From: an uncultured Clostridia bacterium
GTDB taxonomy: Bacteria; Bacillota; Clostridia; Christensenellales; UBA1242
DNA: 45,783 nucleotides
Assembly: GCA_944372445.1 (NCBI GenBank)
Contig: CALVZE010000005.1
Coordinates: 1-45,783, forward strand
Direction: 5' to 3'
Both the position numbers and the translations under genes were made by a program. The notes beneath the pieces are model-generated. The model was not told the origin of the DNA and made no database searches. It saw only the letters and a program-made list of their open reading frames with translations. Below are positions 1 through 8,800 of this stretch, in pieces. Within the stretch, counting starts at the first letter, position 1. Each line of letters opens with the position of its first letter.

Positions 1-2
1 CA

Positions 3-1928
3 AACAACATAATCTTGGGCAACAATGCTTATTATGACGGCAACATCGCCTTGAATGGAGCAACTCTCTACGGCGACGGACATATTCTTAATTTGTTTGG
101 TGATATGAGCTTTTGGAAGAATATGATTGAAGTGAATAATGGTGGTCTTATCGACAACACAACCTTTGTGTTTATGGTGGATTTAAGTGACTTTGATTAT
201 CAAGGTGATACCGGTGACACAAATTACAGCGCTTCACTTATCTATCTTGGAGTCAAAGGAACAGGCAAGTTAAATAAAGTTAAGCTCTTTGGTGCTTTAA
301 GAAACATCACCTCAAACACAACCGATGATGAGGGAAAGGTGCTTGCTGACGCCAGAAATTCAGGAAGCGGAACCTTATCAACAAGAAATGTATATATGCT
401 AAGCTTTTCAAGTGGTTCAAAGGTAAATTCTGTCACCTCATATATGACCATGCAAGGCAACAGTGCGGTGGCAAATGAACATATTGCAGAATCAAGCGAC
501 AGTCTTGTCAATGGCACAAGTGTCAGCGTGGTGTTAGACATAAGCACTTCGGTCGATGCTTCAAAGAGCTTTGTGGTTCTTGGTGACGGTGCAAATGGTT
601 CAAATGGCACGGACGGCACAAGTATCGACAAAATGGGTTATAATGGCGGAAATGGTGGGAAAGCCGGTGTAATGACACCAACCGCAACAAACGAAGACGT
701 TGCCAAAGCCACAGTCTTTAATGGAATTGACGGTGTCGGCGGAAACGGCGGAAATGGTGCTGATGGAAATAATGCAACACTAAATTATTCTGCCTGGACA
801 ATTTCAAGAGCAAAAGGAGGCGGTGGCGGTGGCGCTTACGGCTTGGACGCATATCTATATTCAAGAGATGCTAGTTACAATCTTACTTATAAAGAAGAGC
901 CTGCAAACAGCAAAATTCTATCTAATAGGCGTCAAGCAAAACAAGGGGAAGATTATGAAAATATTGATAAAACACAGCAATCTGCACTTGGTGGCTCTGG
1001 TGGTGCCGGCGGACTTGGATTGATTTATTACAGTTCAAATCTTGATGGTATACAAAGTGCATTTAACGGAGGTGAAGGAAGACATGAAGGAGCTATATAT
1101 TTTCCTGGTGCTAGCGGTGAAGAATTGACTAATTATTTAATATACAGAGATGGCAAATGGTCTGCTTGGTATTTAACTGCTGCAGGTGGTGGTTCTGCTG
1201 GCTTACGCTATAATGGTAATGCTATAAAGGGTAGCAGCGGAAACCGTGGCGAATATTATAGTGGGTTTGATGATAGAGATAGCACGGCTAAATATAAAGA
1301 AATTTTTAGAGGGGCGGCTGGTGGTCTGTACTGGCAAAGTGATGATAATACTTATGCTAGATATAGTTATTATTGGGCAGATCATCACGGATATTTTGCA
1401 GATGAGTTTTTGTTTGGAAATTTACAATTTATTCCTGCATTTTCGCACTGGAATTTGAGGAAGTATGGAGGATCAATTGGTATAAGCCCAGATAGTTCAA
1501 GCCTAGAAATATTAAAAGGATATGGTTATGATGAAAATTTTGAAGGTTCAGGACAAACAATCTCTTTTACTTCTTATGCTGAATATTTAAAAAAATATAT
1601 ATATGCGAATTTAAGTGATGGGAATAGTTGGAAAGAAATATTCTATGGTGGAAACGGAGGCGTTTATAGTAATGATGAGATCATGAATATACTTGACAAA
1701 ACTGATGCAGATGGAAATTTAATTAATATGTATTTGGCAGGCGGAACCCCTTATACGACTGAAATTTATGGTTGTGTCAAACTTAAAAGTACTTATGTCG
1801 GAGCACTTTTTGGGGCTGATGTTTACGACAAATACTTCTTCTCGCGAAATGATATGGTTACTAGCGGTGGGTATTATGGCACCGCTCAGGGGCTTACCGC
1901 TCAGGGCGCACCTAACTGGACAGAATAG
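3..1928 (+). CDS. Glycine-rich surface-type protein, 5' end outside window
   Basis: The reading frame is open to the left edge, so the N-terminus and any signal peptide are missing; the first in-window start codon (TTG at 15) is probably not the true start. About 640 residues are visible. The first part (GATLYGDG, then IEVNNGGLIDN) looks like a parallel beta-helix. Residues around 190-285 are low-complexity Gly/Asn/Asp with repeats such as GGNGGNGADGNN and a run of six glycines. The rest is Tyr/Gly/Ser-rich with almost no cysteine, as in secreted or cell-wall proteins. From about 880 onward the DNA is more AT-rich than the start, so the gene may be a mosaic. I cannot name a family; an extracellular role is inferred from composition. 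Confidence 0.6.
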   Translation, partial: NNIILGNNAYYDGNIALNGATLYGDGHILNLFGDMSFWKNMIEVNNGGLIDNTTFVFMVDLSDFDYQGDTGDTNYSASLIYLGVKGTGKLNKVKLFGALRNITSNTTDDEGKVLADARNSGSGTLSTRNVYMLSFSSGSKVNSVTSYMTMQGNSAVANEHIAESSDSLVNGTSVSVVLDISTSVDASKSFVVLGDGANGSNGTDGTSIDKMGYNGGNGGKAGVMTPTATNEDVAKATVFNGIDGVGGNGGNGADGNNATLNYSAWTISRAKGGGGGGAYGLDAYLYSRDASYNLTYKEEPANSKILSNRRQAKQGEDYENIDKTQQSALGGSGGAGGLGLIYYSSNLDGIQSAFNGGEGRHEGAIYFPGASGEELTNYLIYRDGKWSAWYLTAAGGGSAGLRYNGNAIKGSSGNRGEYYSGFDDRDSTAKYKEIFRGAAGGLYWQSDDNTYARYSYYWADHHGYFADEFLFGNLQFIPAFSHWNLRKYGGSIGISPDSSSLEILKGYGYDENFEGSGQTISFTSYAEYLKKYIYANLSDGNSWKEIFYGGNGGVYSNDEIMNILDKTDADGNLINMYLAGGTPYTTEIYGCVKLKSTYVGALFGADVYDKYFFSRNDMVTSGGYYGTAQGLTAQGAPNWTE

Positions 1929-1949
1929 TTCGTATTTGCTTTATTACTA

Positions 1950-2004
1950 AATCATATTTCTGTCTTCCGACAGCGAACTTTAAACTTGTTAGCTAAATAT
2001 GATT
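1950..2004. other. Nested inverted repeat after the glycine-rich gene
   Basis: Arms AATCATATTT (1950-1959) and AAATATGATT (1995-2004) are perfect complements. They enclose a small hairpin CTGTC-TTCC-GACAG (1960-1973). No T-tract follows on the + strand, so it is not a standard terminator in that direction. It lies between the stop codon and the radC promoter. Confidence 0.4.
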
Positions 2005-2043
2005 AAAAAATTACTTAATTCTGTAAATTTTTTGTAAATTTAG

Positions 2044-2073
2044 TTGACTTATTGGGTTGTGTTATGGCATAAT
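2044..2073 (+). promoter_or_regulatory. Promoter of radC
   Basis: TTGACT (2044-2049), 18-nt spacer, CATAAT (2068-2073). The predicted start lies about 22 nt before the radC ATG and leaves room for the GGGAG ribosome binding site. Confidence 0.6.
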
Positions 2074-2101
2074 TCATTTAGATTTAACAAGGGAGAAAAT
2101 T

Positions 2102-2830
2102 ATGGACAACAGTGATGTTTCTCATGATGGACACAGAGCAAGGCTTCTTGATCTCGCCTACAACGCTGGACTTGACAGCATGAGTGAAATACAAGTGGTG
2201 GAATTTTTGCTTACATATGTCTTTCCAAGAGGCGATGTCAATCCTCTTGCGCATAGGCTACTTGACACTTATGGCGACCTTACTCACATCATAAACGCCA
2301 GCGTCACCGACCTAATGACAGTTAAAGGCATAAATGAGCGCTCGGCAAAAAGAATACATCTTTTCAACGACATTTTCTTCGCCTATGTCACGGCAAGAAT
2401 GAATAAACGAACGCATATCGATTGCAAGGCGGAAATTATCGACATGGTGGAAGATGTGCTTAGATTTAGAACGAATGAATATATGCTTCTCCTTGGTTTT
2501 TCTCCTACAAACTTCCTTTGTGGAAAGAAAATTGTTTCAAGGAACCTACGCAACGAGGTGGGTATGCCGGTGTTGGAACTTTCCGGCTTCCTCTCTTCCA
2601 CAAAACCTAATTCCTTTGTTATTGCGCATTGTCATCCTTTTGGTTTAAGCAAGCCAAGTCCTGATGATGACGAGGCGCTTGAAGTGGTGCAAAAGTTATG
2701 CTTTGACTGCGGTGTTCAACTTGTCGATTGTTACATCGTTGGTGAAGACGGTGTTTATAGCATGTTGGATGACAAGCTTGTTAGAGCATATTGTGATGTC
2801 GATGACCTTAAAAAGGCATTTAATCCATAA
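2102..2830 (+). CDS. radC: RadC/UPF0758 family JAB-domain protein
   Basis: 242 residues. The ATG at 2102 is chosen because AAGGGAG sits 6-7 nt upstream; the longer frame from 2057 would begin inside the promoter. The N-terminal part (HDGHRARLLDLAYNAGL, then NPLAHRLLDTYGDL and VKGINERSAKRI) is the RadC helix-hairpin-helix region. The C-terminal part is a JAB/MPN metalloprotease-like domain with HCHPFG near residue 176 followed by S and D, matching the metal-binding H-x-H-P-x-G...S...D signature; family consensus is HNHPSG, so N and S are replaced by C and F while the metal ligands remain. RadC proteins were once linked to DNA repair, but their biochemical role is unsettled. It is a single-gene unit with its own promoter and terminator. 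Confidence 0.9.
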   Translation: MDNSDVSHDGHRARLLDLAYNAGLDSMSEIQVVEFLLTYVFPRGDVNPLAHRLLDTYGDLTHIINASVTDLMTVKGINERSAKRIHLFNDIFFAYVTARMNKRTHIDCKAEIIDMVEDVLRFRTNEYMLLLGFSPTNFLCGKKIVSRNLRNEVGMPVLELSGFLSSTKPNSFVIAHCHPFGLSKPSPDDDEALEVVQKLCFDCGVQLVDCYIVGEDGVYSMLDDKLVRAYCDVDDLKKAFNP

Positions 2831-2845
2831 AATGACGATATAAAA

Positions 2846-2875
2846 GATAAAAAGGGTTAAACAACCCTTTTTATC
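2846..2875. terminator. Intrinsic terminator, radC / convergent gene
   Basis: A perfect 13-bp stem (2846-2858 with 2863-2875) and a 4-nt AAAC loop; the T-run is in the right arm and is followed by TTTAT. It can act in both directions and separates radC from the convergent gene. Confidence 0.8.
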
Positions 2876-2895
2876 TTTATGTAGCGATACAAACC

Positions 2896-2950
2896 ACACT
2901 TCTGACTTTTCACTTATAAAATTTTCCACTCTTCACTCTTCACTTTTAAA
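2896..2950. repeat. Low-complexity CACTCTTCACT-type repeat
   Basis: Short words CACTTTT and CACTCTT recur three to five times, in CACTCTTCACTCTTCACTTT. The reverse-complement motif (AGTGAAGAGTGAAAA) is found at 18918-18990 in another gene spacer, so this is a dispersed low-complexity element rather than chance. Confidence 0.5.
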
Positions 2951-3338
2951 TCACTTTTATCAAATAGTAGGTGACAATGACGCCTAATATGGCGCCAAGA
3001 AAAGCGCAGAGGAATGATAAAACTACGATTATTGTGGTCTTGTGCTTTTCTTTTTTGTTTGGCCGTTCGTTTTCCAGCGTTTCTAGTCCATACGGAAGCA
3101 CAGCAAGGCAATAGGTGTCGTCATCATCGTATTTTATCGAAATCATGTCTTGTCTTTCGAGGTGAGTGAGAATATGGCGGACGCCTTCACTGTCAGTGCG
3201 ATAATGTTTTGGCAGTGCGGAAATTATATCGGAGGCTTCAAAAATCTTATAACTGCCTCCGACACTACCATTTGCTAGAATTTTTAAAACAAGCATGCTT
3301 TTACTGTCTAACATATAACTATTTTTGTGTTTTTTCAT
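2946..3338 (-). CDS. Small winged-helix-like protein with C-terminal membrane helix
   Basis: 130 residues. The first ~85 residues alternate helices and a beta-wing-like segment (KIFEASDIISALPKHYRTDSEG, then LERQDMISIKYDDDDTYCLAVL) as in winged-helix domains. A basic linker (NKKEKHK) leads into one strong transmembrane segment at about residues 105-127, so the HTH part should face the cytoplasm. A protein of the same plan is encoded at 22862-23221. Function unknown; a membrane-tethered regulator is an inference from architecture. No clear ribosome binding site precedes the ATG. Confidence 0.65.
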   Translation of the reverse strand: MKKHKNSYMLDSKSMLVLKILANGSVGGSYKIFEASDIISALPKHYRTDSEGVRHILTHLERQDMISIKYDDDDTYCLAVLPYGLETLENERPNKKEKHKTTIIVVLSFLCAFLGAILGVIVTYYLIKVI

Positions 3339-3430
3339 GCTTTTTATTCTTTATCGTCACAAAAACACGCTGAAACAAAAAACACTTTTTTAACATTTAT
3401 TTATAACGAGCATAGAGAAGAACAAATTGC

Positions 3431-3459
3431 TTGTTTTTTTTGAAAAAAAGTGATAAAAT
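3431..3459 (+). promoter_or_regulatory. Promoter of PHP-whiA-dnaE-pfkA operon
   Basis: TTGTTT (3431-3436), 17-nt spacer, TAAAAT (3454-3459) preceded by TG one base upstream (extended -10). The same TTGTTN/TGNTATAAT style recurs at many housekeeping promoters in this window. Confidence 0.65.
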
Positions 3460-3486
3460 AAGTTTAGTTAATTTAAAGGAGCGACT

Positions 3487-4254
3487 ATGTTATTATACGG
3501 CGATTATCATACGCACACCACCTATTCCAGACACGGTCACGGCAAAGGAACGGTGCTTGAAAATGCCTCTGTGGCAGCAGACAAGGGCTTAAAGCAGATT
3601 GCAATAACTGACCACGGCTTTAATCATGAGTTTTATGGTATCAGGCGAAAAGATATTCCTGAACTTAAAGAAGACATCTTAAACGCGCGTGAGGTGACGG
3701 GGGTTGATATTCTTCTTGGAGTGGAAGCCAACCTCATATCGCTTGACGGAAATGTCGATGTGCGTGAAGAGGACTATGAATTTTTAGATATCTTTTTAAT
3801 GGGCTATCACAGAATGGTTAAAACAACAACATTCAGAGATAAGGTGTATTTAAATTGGGCGAATGATATGGCAAAAATTTTCCGTCCAAGCATGGAGAAA
3901 ATCAATCGTAATACCACTGCTTTTTTGAAGGCACTCGACAAGTATCCTATCGACATTATCACGCATTTAAATTATGGCTTCGAAACGGATACCTTAGCTG
4001 TTGCGAAAATGGCAAAACAAAAGGGTGTGTATGTGGAACTTAACGGCAAACGCATCAATTTTACCGATGATGAGATTTTAACAATGGCAAGCGAGGGAGT
4101 TAAGTTTATTGTTAACTCTGACGCTCATAGGCCAGAGCGTGTGGGAGAGGTTAACAACGGACTTGACACAATCTACCGCTTAAATATTCCGCTTTCGCTT
4201 GTGGCGAATGTGGATAAAATTCCAAAATTTAACAAGAAAAGAGGAAGTTTTTAA
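3487..4254 (+). CDS. PHP-domain phosphoesterase (YcdX/histidinol-phosphatase-like)
   Basis: 255 residues with an AAAGGAG site 5 nt before the ATG. PHP motifs appear in order: DYHTHTTYS (residues 6-14), ITDHG (about 40), GVEANL (about 77), MGYH (about 99), THLNYG (about 158) and NSDAHRPERVG (about 215), supplying the His/Asp/Glu ligands of a trinuclear metal site. PHP proteins hydrolyse phosphomonoesters; the substrate here is not evident. In many clostridia a PHP gene precedes rapZ, yvcK and whiA; here its TAA overlaps the whiA ATG (TAATG), so rapZ and yvcK are absent from the usual place. Confidence 0.85.
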   Translation: MLLYGDYHTHTTYSRHGHGKGTVLENASVAADKGLKQIAITDHGFNHEFYGIRRKDIPELKEDILNAREVTGVDILLGVEANLISLDGNVDVREEDYEFLDIFLMGYHRMVKTTTFRDKVYLNWANDMAKIFRPSMEKINRNTTAFLKALDKYPIDIITHLNYGFETDTLAVAKMAKQKGVYVELNGKRINFTDDEILTMASEGVKFIVNSDAHRPERVGEVNNGLDTIYRLNIPLSLVANVDKIPKFNKKRGSF

Positions 4255-5216
4255 TGAGTTTTTCTAGACAATCAAAATTAGAGATATTAGAAACAGAATT
4301 AGAGGATGATTCTTCTTGCATCGCTTTTTTGTCTGGGCTTTTTCATTCATGTGGTGAAATTGGAAAAGAGGGGGCTGATTATTTTGTTTCTATTATCTCA
4401 GATATAGAAGAACTTTTCCCTTATGTTAAAAAGATTGTAAAAAAACTCTATGGCGGAAATGTTGACGAGGAGCTTTCAGAGCAATACTCCATTAACAAAA
4501 GTAATTTTTATGAATTAAAATTTGATGTAAAAAATTTTCAACAACTTTTACTTGATGTTGGAGTTATCGATTTTTCTGACGGACTGACTTTTAAATTTGA
4601 AGTAAATAAAAGTATAATCATTGAAGACAACCCTCGAAGAGCTTTTATTAAAGGCGTGTATATCGGTTCTTCAACATCCAGCATTAAATTTTCAGAGGGA
4701 GCCAATAAGACAGAGTCAACAGGCTATCATCTTGAATTTGTTTCTAAAAATCATGACTTTTTAATAGAGTTTTCCTCGATACTTGCAAGCTATAATATCA
4801 TCGGCAAGATTTTTGAGCGAAAAGGAGATTTCGTCTTTTACCTTAAAGACGCAAACGCGATTATGGACCTACTTGCGCTTATCGGAGCGAACGACAGCGT
4901 GCTTGCGCTCTCGAATGAACTTGTCACGCGTGAACTAAGAAACAAGGTAAATAGACAAGTAAATTGCATAAATGCCAACATCAATAAGACAGTGGAGGCA
5001 AGCATGAAGCAGGTGGAAGCGATAAACACAATTAACTCTACAATAGGGCTTGAAAGTTTGCCAGAGGACTTACAAGAAGTTGCCATGCTTAGGCTTGCAA
5101 ATCAAGAAGAGAGCTTAGAAGAACTACTTAAACTTTCCACCATAAAGCTTACGCGTTCAGGGCTAAACCACAGATTTAGAAAGATAATTAAAATTGCAAA
5201 GGAGTTAGAAGAATGA
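4254..5216 (+). CDS. whiA: Sporulation/division regulator WhiA
   Basis: 320 residues. The N-terminal ~200 residues form the degenerate LAGLIDADG homing-endonuclease-like domain of WhiA (SCIAFLSGLFHSCGE; RRAFIKGVYIGSSTSS). The C-terminal helix-turn-helix is highly diagnostic: NRQVNCINANINKTVEAS, then LPEDLQEVAMLRLANQEESL and LTRSGLNHRFRKI. WhiA is a DNA-binding protein tied to division and sporulation in Gram-positives. It is preceded by GAGGAAG and overlaps the PHP gene by 1 nt and dnaE by 4 nt (ATGA), so translation is probably coupled. Confidence 0.95.
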   Translation: MSFSRQSKLEILETELEDDSSCIAFLSGLFHSCGEIGKEGADYFVSIISDIEELFPYVKKIVKKLYGGNVDEELSEQYSINKSNFYELKFDVKNFQQLLLDVGVIDFSDGLTFKFEVNKSIIIEDNPRRAFIKGVYIGSSTSSIKFSEGANKTESTGYHLEFVSKNHDFLIEFSSILASYNIIGKIFERKGDFVFYLKDANAIMDLLALIGANDSVLALSNELVTRELRNKVNRQVNCINANINKTVEASMKQVEAINTINSTIGLESLPEDLQEVAMLRLANQEESLEELLKLSTIKLTRSGLNHRFRKIIKIAKELEE

Positions 5217-8200
5217 AAGATTTTGTCCACCTACATGTGCATACCGAATTTTCACTTTTGGACGGAATTGCCAGAATAAACAAACTTGTTGAAATGACCA
5301 AGGAGAGAGGGTATTCCGCTTGCGCCATCACCGACCACGGCAATATGTTCGGCACTTTGCAGTTTTTTGAAGCATGCGTAAAGGCGGGTATCAAGCCGAT
5401 ACTTGGCTGTGAGTTCTATATTTGCAACGACCTACATCGTAAGCAAGGCAAGGACGACATCGGACATTTGATATTACTTGCCAAAAACGATACGGGCCTA
5501 CATAACCTATATAAACTCAACGGAATTGCGTATGTTGACGGCTTTTACTATAAGCCTAGAATTGATTATGAAGCATTGAAAGCGCATAGTGAAGGTGTCA
5601 TCTGCCTTTCGGCGTGTCTTGCTGGGCACTTACCACAACTTATATTACAACGCCGATTTGATGAGGCAGATGCGCTCGCTTTAAAGATGAAAGATATGTT
5701 TGCGCCGGGCGACTTCTATTTGGAACTCCAAGACCACGGCTTGGAGGAGCAGAAACTTGTCAACTCCTATCTTATCGACCTAGCCGAGCGAATAGGGGTT
5801 AAACTTGTTGCCACAAACGACGTGCATTACCTAAATCAATCGGACGCGGAGATGCAAGATGTTCTCATGTGCGTGCAAATGGGAAAATATTTGGAGGACC
5901 AAGACAGGCTCCGCTTTGACACCAATGAATTTTATCTAAAAACGCGCGAAGAAATGGAAAAACTCTTTCCAAGCGTTTACCTTGACACCACGATTGAGAT
6001 TGCTAACAAGTGCGATGTGACTATTAAGACTAAGCACCTTGCTGAGGTGGCGGAAATTTCAGAAAGATATAAATTGCCAGCCAATCAAAACTACATTCCT
6101 GTCTATAAAACTTCAACAGGCGAAGAGCCATATGAATTTTTGCGAAGAATATCATATGAAGGGCTACATAAGAAATATAAGGAAATAACCAAGGAACTTA
6201 TTGACCGTCTTGAAATGGAACTTACCACCATTAAAGAGCAGGGCTTTGTCGAATACTTCCTTATCGTTTGGGACTATATCAACTGGGCGACCGAGCATGG
6301 CATACCTGTCGGCCCAGGGCGTGGAAGCGGTGCGGGAAGTTTGGTAGCCTACACCTCAGGCATCACGCGCGTGGACCCTATTAAATATAACCTATTCTTT
6401 GAGCGCTTTATCAACAAAGAGCGTGTTTCCATGCCCGACTTTGATGTCGACTTCTGCACCGATAGGCGGGAAGAGGTGATTGACTATGTGCGCGAGCGCT
6501 ACGGCAGTGACCATGTGGCGCAGATTGTCACCTTTGGTCGTATGCAGGCGAAAAATGCTATACGCGATGTGGCGAGAGTTTTAAGAACGCCATATCCAGA
6601 AGTGGATAAGATAACAAAGCAAATTCCTCTTAAAAAGCCAGACGGCATCAAAAAACCGCCACTACTAAAATATTATTTTGGCACAACGGGCGACCCAGCG
6701 AACGACCAATTCATCATTCCAGAGCTTAGAGAGCTGTATGACACCGACCCAAGCGTCAAGCGTATTGCCGACATGGCGATCAAACTTGAAGGCGTGCCAA
6801 GAAACACCTCCACTCACGCGGCGGGCGTGCTTATTTCGCCAGAGCCTGTTTCCAACTTTGTTCCGCTTGCAAGAAACGGCGACGATATTGTGACACAGTA
6901 TGATATGATTGAACTTGAATCGCTTGGACTTCTCAAAATGGACTTTTTGGCTCTCATCACTCTTACCGATATCAAAAAGGCGTGCGACTATATCTATGAA
7001 ACACATGGTATAAAAGTGGATATGTATGCGATGGAATACGACGACCCGAAAGTTTTTGACTTAATCTCTTCTGGAAGAACAGATGCGGTGTTCCAACTTG
7101 ATGGCGCCGGCATGAAGAAGTTTATGAAAGAGCTTAAACCGTCTTGCATGGACGATATTATCGCAGGAATTTCACTCTATCGACCGGGTCCTATGGACTT
7201 TATTCCGAAATTTGTGAAAAACAAGGAAGACCCTGAGCATATTGAGTATGATGACCCATGCCTTGAAGGGATACTTGATGTCACTTATGGCTGTATTGTC
7301 TATCAAGAGCAGGTTATGAAAATCTTTCAGGTTATGGGTGGATATAGCCTTGGTCAAGCTGACAACATTCGCCGTATCATGGGCAAGAAAAAAGTGGACA
7401 AGATTGGCGAAGAGAGAGTAAAGTTTGTCAATGGCTGGGAAGACCCTGAGGGCAAAAAATCGATACCTGGTGCTATTAAACTAGGTCACAAGAAAGAAGT
7501 TGCAGAGAAGATATTTGATGAAATGAAGGAGTTTGCAAAATATGCTTTCAATAAATCCCACGCCGCAGCGTATGCCTATGTTTCCTATCAAACGGCATAT
7601 TTAAAATGCTATTACGAGGTGGAATATCTGACCGCTGTTTTAAACAACCGCATAACAAACGCTGACAAACTGACAAAATTTATCAATTTTGCTAGAAGCG
7701 AGGGCATTCAAATTCTTCCACCAGATGTAAATAAGAGTGGAACATATTTTAAGGTCGAAAACGGCGGAATAAGGTTCGGGCTTGGCGGACTTAAACATGT
7801 CGGCACGCAGGTCATTGAAAATATGGAAAAAGAGCGTGAGGCAAACGGCGAGTTCAAGAGTATGGAGGACTTTATTGACCGCATGAGTGATTATTCTATC
7901 AATAAAAAAATGGTGGAGTGTTTAATTCTTAGTGGTGCTTTTGACATTTTTGGTCATTCGCGTTCTTCATGTATGGCGGTATATGAAAAGGTTATGCAAC
8001 GCGCAAGCAAGGACAAAAAGACAAGGCAACTAGGGCAAATTTCCTTTTTCTCCACAAACGAAATTGTCGATACGGTGGAATATCCAGACATCAAGGAGTT
8101 CAATAAAAAGACGCTTTTGAGAAATGAGCGTGATATCATTGGCGTGTATATGTCAGGACATCCACTTGAAGAATACGCCGATAAATTTAAGAATTTCACT

Positions 8201-8800
8201 ATAAACGCTGAAACTTTAAACACCATAAATCAAAGAGATGAAGACATGGAAATTCCAGAGGATGACGATAAATTCAGCGAAGAAACTGAGTTTTTGGACG
8301 GTCAAACCTTTACTTGTGGCGGAATTATAGTGGAAGTTAAGAAAATTCGCTCTAAAAGTGGGCGCGATATGTGTGCTTTTAAACTTGAAGATTTAACCGG
8401 CACAATGGAAGTCACTCTTTTCCCAAATGTCTATTCAAAATATAGGAATGAGATTGTGGAGGACGCGCTTGTAACGGTCAAAGGGAAATATAATGTGCGT
8501 GATTCTGGCGTTTCGCTGATTGGCGACAGTGTGTTTGTTTGGAAGGAAGAAGAAAAGGCGAAAGCGGAGGAAAAGTTAGGAAAGGTATATCTAAGATTTG
8601 ACACTAAGGATATAGATGTTTATTCCAAGGTCAAAAATTCGCTTTTATCTTATCCAGGCGAGGCGCAGGTTATCATTCGTTGCACCTCCTCGGGTTCAGC
8701 GCTTAATTTCAATGGAAAAGTGGCAATAAACAACTATCTCATAAACGAACTTTCAGGAATAATCGGCAATGAAAACATTGTGGTTAAGGAGGCAAAATGA
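5213..8800 (+). CDS. dnaE: DNA polymerase III alpha subunit, DnaE type
   Basis: 1195 residues, full length for DnaE1/DnaE3 of Firmicutes. Domain order: N-terminal PHP domain (HLHVHTEFSLLDG at the start, ITDHGN about residue 42), polymerase palm with GPGRGSGAGSLVAY (about 365) and the catalytic aspartates in PDFDVDF (about 408), FQLDGAGMKKFMKELKP in the thumb/fingers, tandem HhH, and a C-terminal OB fold (about 1030-1105: FTCGGIIVEVKKIRSKSG, then FKLEDLTGTMEV). It extends DNA at the replication fork. The 4-nt ATGA overlap with whiA upstream and with pfkA downstream marks an operon; the dnaE-pfkA order is common in Firmicutes. Confidence 0.97.
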   Translation: MKDFVHLHVHTEFSLLDGIARINKLVEMTKERGYSACAITDHGNMFGTLQFFEACVKAGIKPILGCEFYICNDLHRKQGKDDIGHLILLAKNDTGLHNLYKLNGIAYVDGFYYKPRIDYEALKAHSEGVICLSACLAGHLPQLILQRRFDEADALALKMKDMFAPGDFYLELQDHGLEEQKLVNSYLIDLAERIGVKLVATNDVHYLNQSDAEMQDVLMCVQMGKYLEDQDRLRFDTNEFYLKTREEMEKLFPSVYLDTTIEIANKCDVTIKTKHLAEVAEISERYKLPANQNYIPVYKTSTGEEPYEFLRRISYEGLHKKYKEITKELIDRLEMELTTIKEQGFVEYFLIVWDYINWATEHGIPVGPGRGSGAGSLVAYTSGITRVDPIKYNLFFERFINKERVSMPDFDVDFCTDRREEVIDYVRERYGSDHVAQIVTFGRMQAKNAIRDVARVLRTPYPEVDKITKQIPLKKPDGIKKPPLLKYYFGTTGDPANDQFIIPELRELYDTDPSVKRIADMAIKLEGVPRNTSTHAAGVLISPEPVSNFVPLARNGDDIVTQYDMIELESLGLLKMDFLALITLTDIKKACDYIYETHGIKVDMYAMEYDDPKVFDLISSGRTDAVFQLDGAGMKKFMKELKPSCMDDIIAGISLYRPGPMDFIPKFVKNKEDPEHIEYDDPCLEGILDVTYGCIVYQEQVMKIFQVMGGYSLGQADNIRRIMGKKKVDKIGEERVKFVNGWEDPEGKKSIPGAIKLGHKKEVAEKIFDEMKEFAKYAFNKSHAAAYAYVSYQTAYLKCYYEVEYLTAVLNNRITNADKLTKFINFARSEGIQILPPDVNKSGTYFKVENGGIRFGLGGLKHVGTQVIENMEKEREANGEFKSMEDFIDRMSDYSINKKMVECLILSGAFDIFGHSRSSCMAVYEKVMQRASKDKKTRQLGQISFFSTNEIVDTVEYPDIKEFNKKTLLRNERDIIGVYMSGHPLEEYADKFKNFTINAETLNTINQRDEDMEIPEDDDKFSEETEFLDGQTFTCGGIIVEVKKIRSKSGRDMCAFKLEDLTGTMEVTLFPNVYSKYRNEIVEDALVTVKGKYNVRDSGVSLIGDSVFVWKEEEKAKAEEKLGKVYLRFDTKDIDVYSKVKNSLLSYPGEAQVIIRCTSSGSALNFNGKVAINNYLINELSGIIGNENIVVKEAK

